Below, piece after piece: positions 60,033 through 64,000 of a stretch of DNA of 64,000 nt. Origin of the DNA: Armatimonadota bacterium (GTDB taxonomy: Bacteria; Armatimonadota; Fimbriimonadia; Fimbriimonadales; Fimbriimonadaceae); contig JAEURN010000004.1 in the NCBI GenBank assembly GCA_016789105.1, forward strand, positions 310,001-374,000, read 5' to 3'. Numbering within the stretch: position 1 is the stretch's first letter; every line of letters starts with the position of its first letter. Below the pieces are notes generated by a model, which saw only the letters and a program-made list of their open reading frames with translations, was not told the origin of the DNA and did no database searches. The position numbers and the translations under genes are program-made.

Positions 60033-62411
60033 GTGTTGCCCTTGATGATCGCGCTCGGGACTGTGGAGTTAATACCGAACCAACTGCTCTATGACCGTCC
60101 GGCGCAACAATGGGTTGAAGCATTGCCGGTGGGCAACGGTCGCATCGCCGGTATGGTTTTCGGCGGCGTCGAGCACGAACGGATCGCCTTGAACGAATGC
60201 ACATTGTGGTCGGGTGGCCCAGGAGATGGCAACAATCCCGCGGCGAGGGCGGTGTTGCCCCAAATCCGGGAGGCGGTGTTTGCGGGCGATTATGAAAAGG
60301 CCGATTCTTTGGCGCTGGGGATGCAGGGGCCTTACACGGATGCCTATCTGCCGCTCGGTGACCTCCACTTGGAGTTTTCCCATTCTGAGTCCGCTGATTA
60401 CCGCCGTGGACTCGACTTAATGTCGGGGGTGGCGTCCACCCAGTTCGATTCGGGGCAAGGCCGTTGCGAAAGAAAAGTCTTCACCAGTTTGCCTGACCAG
60501 GTGATGGTCATCCAGATCAAAGGGGAAGGGAAATTCAAAGCGCGGTTCGAGAGCCCGCTCCGCGCATCATCGCGGTTCGAAAAAGGCCAGTTGATCCTTT
60601 CGGGCCAGGCTCCGGTCGTCTCTCGACCCAGTTACTTGGGTGGGGACGATGCCCAGATGGTTAGGTACGAACCGGGCCGAGGAGTCAAGTTCGCTGCCGT
60701 TTTGGAAGTCAAGGGCAAGGGTGCCACGGTGGCCTCTGATGGCAACGGCGTTGTTGTGTCGGCACCTGGCGAGGTGCAGTTGTTGGTGGCGATGAGGACG
60801 AGTTTCTCCTCCCCGTTCGAGATGCCGCATCTGGGGCCAGACCCGGTCTCGCTCTGCCTTATAGACCTGGAAGCGGCGGGCCGCCGTGGTGACCTTCTTT
60901 CCCGTCATGCCACTCGGTTCAAAAGTTTGATGGAGCGGAACACGCTGACTTTGGCCAATCCTGAGGCCCCGCAAAGCAGGGAGTGGCGGACTGACCGGCG
61001 GATTGCCGAGTTCCCCCGGACCCAAGATCCCTCTTTGGTTGCATTGGCATACCAATATGGCCGGTACTTGTTGGCCAGTTCTAGCCAGCCCGGCGGCCAG
61101 CCCGCAAACTTGCAAGGCATTTGGAACGAGTCGATCCGGCCCCCCTGGAGCTCGAATTACACGGTGAACATCAACACCGAAATGAACTATTGGCCTGCGT
61201 TGGTCACCAATCTCGCCGAATGCAACGAGCCTCTGTTGCGAATGATCCGCGAGCTTGCGATTTCTGGTGGCCGCACAGCTGAGGCAAATTACGGCTTGCC
61301 CGGTTGGGTGGCTCACCACAATGTGGATATTTGGCGGCATAGCAACCCGGTCGGCGAGGGTTCGGGCGGACCGATGTGGGCGAACTGGCCGATGGGCGGC
61401 GCCTGGCTTGCCACCCACATCATGGAGGATTACCGGTTCACCCAAGACAAGGTCCGGCTCAGGGAGAATTCCAGTGCCCTGCGGGGAGCCTGGGGATTTG
61501 TTTCCCACTGGCTGGTCCCGGATCCGAGAACCGGGCACGCAGGGGAATTGACCACAGCCCCTTCCACTTCGCCGGAAAACGAGTTCAAGACCGCGAGGGG
61601 GAACAGTGCTTCTGTTGCGGTTGGCGCAACGATGGATCTGGCCATCATTCGGCAACTGAACCAAGACGTCATCGACCTCAATACGGCCGTCGGTCCGGCA
61701 GGCAGGGAATCCGGATCCCAAGCCAGCATCGCGGCGGGTGCGATCGCCCCGTTCCGGATCGGCGCTCGGGGCCAGCTGGAAGAGTGGTCCGACGACCTTG
61801 TTGAGACCGACCCGCACCACCGGCACATCAGCCACCTATGGGCGGCTTATCCCGGGAGCAGCATCAACCTGGACGACACCCCGGAACTGGCGGCAGCGGT
61901 CCGCAAGTCGCTAGAAATCCGGGGCGACCAATCGACGGGCTGGGCCATGGCTTGGCGGCTGTGCCTTTGGGCGCGGCTGCGAGAGCCTGAACGGGCCTAT
62001 GGGATGATCAAGCGGTTGCTGGTTTTGACAGGTGTGCCCGAAAATCCCAGTTCGGGCGGTGTCTACCCCAACCTGTTTGGCGCCCACCCGCCGTTCCAGA
62101 TCGACGGCAACTTTGGGGCGACCGCGGGGATTGCGGAAATGCTCATTCAATCCCACCGTGGCGAGATCCATTTGTTGCCAGCCTTGCCGAATGAATGGCC
62201 AGACGGCGAAGCCAAGGGGTTGCGGGCCCGCGGGGGGCACATCGTGGACATCCGGTGGCGGGACGGTCGGCTTTTGGAGGCCACAATTCATCCCGATAAG
62301 GGGGCCAAATCTGTCCGGGTCCGCTATGAAGGCGGGATTGAAGGGGGCCAGGGTTCCATTCGGGAGTTTGTTGCGTCTGGAAAGACGGTGACGGTGAAGC
62401 CGTCGCGCTGA
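60033..62411 (+). CDS. Glycoside hydrolase family 95, alpha-L-fucosidase-like
   Basis: A 792-residue enzyme (GTG 60033; ATG 60045 is an alternative). The GH95 N-terminal domain is recognised by [20 protein letters not shown] and [11 protein letters not shown]. The (alpha/alpha)6 catalytic domain has [14 protein letters not shown], containing the two Asn that activate water, and [12 protein letters not shown] with the catalytic Glu. Further matches are [18 protein letters not shown] and [22 protein letters not shown]. It inverts configuration on alpha-1,2-linked fucose or related L-galactose. A short hydrophobic start may be a weak signal peptide. Confidence 0.92.
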   Translation: MLPLMIALGTVELIPNQLLYDRPAQQWVEALPVGNGRIAGMVFGGVEHERIALNECTLWSGGPGDGNNPAARAVLPQIREAVFAGDYEKADSLALGMQGPYTDAYLPLGDLHLEFSHSESADYRRGLDLMSGVASTQFDSGQGRCERKVFTSLPDQVMVIQIKGEGKFKARFESPLRASSRFEKGQLILSGQAPVVSRPSYLGGDDAQMVRYEPGRGVKFAAVLEVKGKGATVASDGNGVVVSAPGEVQLLVAMRTSFSSPFEMPHLGPDPVSLCLIDLEAAGRRGDLLSRHATRFKSLMERNTLTLANPEAPQSREWRTDRRIAEFPRTQDPSLVALAYQYGRYLLASSSQPGGQPANLQGIWNESIRPPWSSNYTVNINTEMNYWPALVTNLAECNEPLLRMIRELAISGGRTAEANYGLPGWVAHHNVDIWRHSNPVGEGSGGPMWANWPMGGAWLATHIMEDYRFTQDKVRLRENSSALRGAWGFVSHWLVPDPRTGHAGELTTAPSTSPENEFKTARGNSASVAVGATMDLAIIRQLNQDVIDLNTAVGPAGRESGSQASIAAGAIAPFRIGARGQLEEWSDDLVETDPHHRHISHLWAAYPGSSINLDDTPELAAAVRKSLEIRGDQSTGWAMAWRLCLWARLREPERAYGMIKRLLVLTGVPENPSSGGVYPNLFGAHPPFQIDGNFGATAGIAEMLIQSHRGEIHLLPALPNEWPDGEAKGLRARGGHIVDIRWRDGRLLEATIHPDKGAKSVRVRYEGGIEGGQGSIREFVASGKTVTVKPSR

Positions 62412-62422
62412 GAGATCCGGAA

Positions 62423-63568
62423 TTGTTGCTGAGGCCCTATGCATGCGTCCTCAACGGGGAAGTCCGTTGGGGAGTGGAAGTCGAAGTGATCGACGGCGTC
62501 ATTACCCGGGTTGGAATCCAATCCGGGGTTCCGGACGATTACATCTTGTGCCCGGCGTTTGTGAATGCCCATTCGCACATGGAGTACCGGGGACTGATGG
62601 GCCGGGTTGGCGGCGACGACTTTTTTGCCTGGATCAGGGAGATCACGGAGCAGAAGTCGCAGCAGGAGCTCGATCAAGTCCGGCGGGATTGCCAAATCGC
62701 TGCGAATGAGAATCGGGCCACCGGGGTTGGATACATTTGGGAGCACACCGACCGCCTGGGGTCGGCTGCTGCGATGCGTGCGGCAGGCCTGGACGGCATT
62801 TTGTTCCAAGAGCTCATTACATTCAACGAGCACGAGAATCCGGGAGAAAAGTGGGCATCCGTCCATGAACGGGCGGCCCAACAAGCTAAAGAAGGGGGAT
62901 TTCCCGTTTACGTGAACCCCCATGCGATCTACACCGTGGACGATGCCAGCTTGACCAAAATCGCCAGCCGGGCCGGACCGATCAGCATCCATTGCGCAGA
63001 AAGCCGTTTCGAGCGAGAACTGACCGTACACGGAAGCGGAAAATTTGCGGAGTTCCAGCGGGCGCACGGCTGGAAAGTGGTGGCCTCCGGACTCTCGCCG
63101 ATCGCGGTTCTCAACGGGTACGGCATGCTCAAGTCGACGACGCAGTTGGTTCATTGCTGCGATGTGGACGACAGCGACATCAAACGGATCGCGCAGCGTC
63201 GGGCATCGGTGGCCCATTGCCCCCGATCCAACCAGCGTTTGGCGTGCCCGACCGCCCCTGTCCGACGGATGTTGGATGCGGGGATCCGGGTCGGGCTGGG
63301 GATGGACAGCGCAGCGAGCAGCGGTCCAATTGATATGTTTGAAGAAATGAGGGCGGCCCTTGCGGCGTCGCGCCGGCGCGGGGAGCCGTTGACGGGGGAG
63401 CAGGTGCTAGACATGTCGACCGCCGGGGGCGCCCGCAGCCTCGGTCTTTCCGGCTGGGAAATCAAGGAAGGCTCGACCGTCCCGCTGATCAAAATCGTCG
63501 TGGACAGTTGTCACACAGCCGAAGATCTGATCGAGACCGGGTCGCCGGGATGTGTCCAGTGGGTTTGA
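62423..63568 (+). CDS. Amidohydrolase (ATZ/TRZ-like metal-dependent deaminase or hydrolase)
   Basis: A 381-residue protein starting with TTG 62423, twelve bases after the GH95 stop. The metal ligands of the superfamily are present: FVNAHSHMEYRGL (HxH), NPHAIYTVDD, SIHCAESRFERE (His) and GLGMDSAASSGPIDM (Asp), with VAHCPRSNQRL between. This pattern is shared by S-adenosylhomocysteine/MTA deaminases, chlorohydrolases and the aminodeoxyfutalosine deaminase of menaquinone synthesis. The substrate cannot be settled from sequence alone. The end overlaps the next gene by 17 bases. Confidence 0.85.
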   Translation: MLLRPYACVLNGEVRWGVEVEVIDGVITRVGIQSGVPDDYILCPAFVNAHSHMEYRGLMGRVGGDDFFAWIREITEQKSQQELDQVRRDCQIAANENRATGVGYIWEHTDRLGSAAAMRAAGLDGILFQELITFNEHENPGEKWASVHERAAQQAKEGGFPVYVNPHAIYTVDDASLTKIASRAGPISIHCAESRFERELTVHGSGKFAEFQRAHGWKVVASGLSPIAVLNGYGMLKSTTQLVHCCDVDDSDIKRIAQRRASVAHCPRSNQRLACPTAPVRRMLDAGIRVGLGMDSAASSGPIDMFEEMRAALAASRRRGEPLTGEQVLDMSTAGGARSLGLSGWEIKEGSTVPLIKIVVDSCHTAEDLIETGSPGCVQWV

Positions 63569-63878
63569 ATTGAGCCGTTCGGCAGAGCTCTTGCGGGTTT
63601 GTAACCGCATCCCTGCGGGGCGGGTCGCAAGTTACGGATCTGTTGGCCGGCAAATGGGGGTCAGCGGGTTAGTTGCCGGCAAATGGTTGGACAATTGGGG
63701 AGACCAAACCTGTTGGTGGCGGGTGGTGGGTTCAAAGGGCGACCTGCTGACCGCCCGACGTGATGCTGGGCTTGCGATGATTCAGAGGGCCCTGCTGGAA
63801 TCCGAGGGCGTGGATTTTGACAGCCAGGGCCGCGTGATGGCCACCTTCTTCGTGGATCTTGATTCGCTTATCGGGTGA
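63552..63878 (+). CDS. MGMT-family alkyltransferase-like protein lacking the catalytic Cys
   Basis: A 108-residue protein corresponding to the DNA-binding half of O6-alkylguanine alkyltransferases: [23 protein letters not shown] (helix-turn-helix) and [13 protein letters not shown] where active enzymes have PCHRV. The Cys acceptor position is Trp, as in ATL proteins, which bind alkylated guanine and recruit nucleotide-excision repair. The start is GTG 63552 inside the amidohydrolase gene; TTG 63570 is an alternative. The stop overlaps the convergent aroC stop region. Confidence 0.8.
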   Translation: MSSGFELSRSAELLRVCNRIPAGRVASYGSVGRQMGVSGLVAGKWLDNWGDQTCWWRVVGSKGDLLTARRDAGLAMIQRALLESEGVDFDSQGRVMATFFVDLDSLIG

Positions 63879-64000
63879 GGGCCGCCTGCCGGAGGGCATG
63901 GTCGGCCAAGACGAGTGCGGCCATAGCTTCTACCATCGGCACGGCGCGGGGGAGCACGCAAGGGTCATGGCGCCCCTTCCCGGCGATGGTGGTGTTTTCA
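63868..64000 (-). CDS. aroC: Chorismate synthase, C-terminal fragment cut by window edge
   Basis: On the minus strand the last 44 codons before the stop at 63868-63870 read [20 protein letters not shown] then [18 protein letters not shown], which is the conserved C-terminal signature of chorismate synthase (GRHDPCVxPRAVPxxEAM). The enzyme makes chorismate from EPSP, upstream of the tryptophan pathway encoded at 22969-25373. The rest lies beyond the window. It is convergent with the alkyltransferase-like gene, overlapping by 11 bases. Confidence 0.93.
   Translation of the reverse strand, partial: ENTTIAGKGRHDPCVLPRAVPMVEAMAALVLADHALRQAALTR

Noticed and set aside
1-64000. CRISPR arrays, prophage genes, rRNA genes and toxin-antitoxin pairs
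   Set aside because: Looked for on both strands by eye. No regular direct-repeat array, integrase, phage structural gene or rRNA segment was recognised.

Overview
The window most resembles a chromosome segment of a free-living, GC-rich, diderm bacterium of the Armatimonadota (Fimbriimonadales-like). The main reason is the repeated prepilin family whose N-terminus runs [20 protein letters not shown] and on into FPVFAQAK, a hallmark of that phylum (also common in Planctomycetes). PEP-CTERM proteins, a tricorn-type protease, complex I genes, type IV pilus ATPases and the gene order SRP RNA-dnaX-ybaB-recR fit the same picture. The assignment is inference from gene content; no rRNA is present.

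Layout. 1-390 is the start of a truncated prepilin. 551-6573 (minus) is a probable operon: a TetR regulator with two tandem palindromic operators, a HlyD-type adaptor split by an in-frame TAG, an ABC ATPase, an ABC-2 permease, a TMEM175-type channel and a PIF1-like helicase. 6640-11436 holds a secreted beta-helix protein, tRNA-Arg(CCG), a lectin-like PEP-CTERM protein and a GH35 beta-galactosidase. 11439-22921 is the most unusual region: complex I genes nuoA, C, D, E and F lie in canonical relative order but are separated by four two-gene 'prepilin + small lipoprotein' cassettes, a PEP-CTERM gene, a frameshifted acetyltransferase and hairpin terminators. nuoB is missing between nuoA and nuoC.

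22969-25373 is trpDCF. 25528-28706 is an ABC transporter with a TPR protein. 28744-32756 is SRP RNA-dnaX-ybaB-recR-purD. 33273-39726 holds purB, small genes, a tricorn protease and a TolB-like propeller. 39861-44049 is pilB-HDOD-pilT, the motor ATPases that could serve the prepilins. 44046-49947 holds lon, hsp20, lgt (which would lipidate the cassette lipoproteins), a GAF-histidine kinase and small genes. 50140-57383 holds a monooxygenase, a large secreted protein of unknown function, a YedK-type protein, an orphan pstB, cutC and pckA. 57396-60018 holds an atypical pilin-like protein coupled to an LCP-family gene, and a solitary prepilin. 60033-64000 holds a GH95 fucosidase, an amidohydrolase, an alkyltransferase-like protein and the 3' end of aroC.

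The best candidate for something undescribed is the set of pilin/lipoprotein cassettes dispersed through the nuo cluster. The exported partners required (prepilin peptidase, pilus assembly proteins, exosortase) are not in this window.
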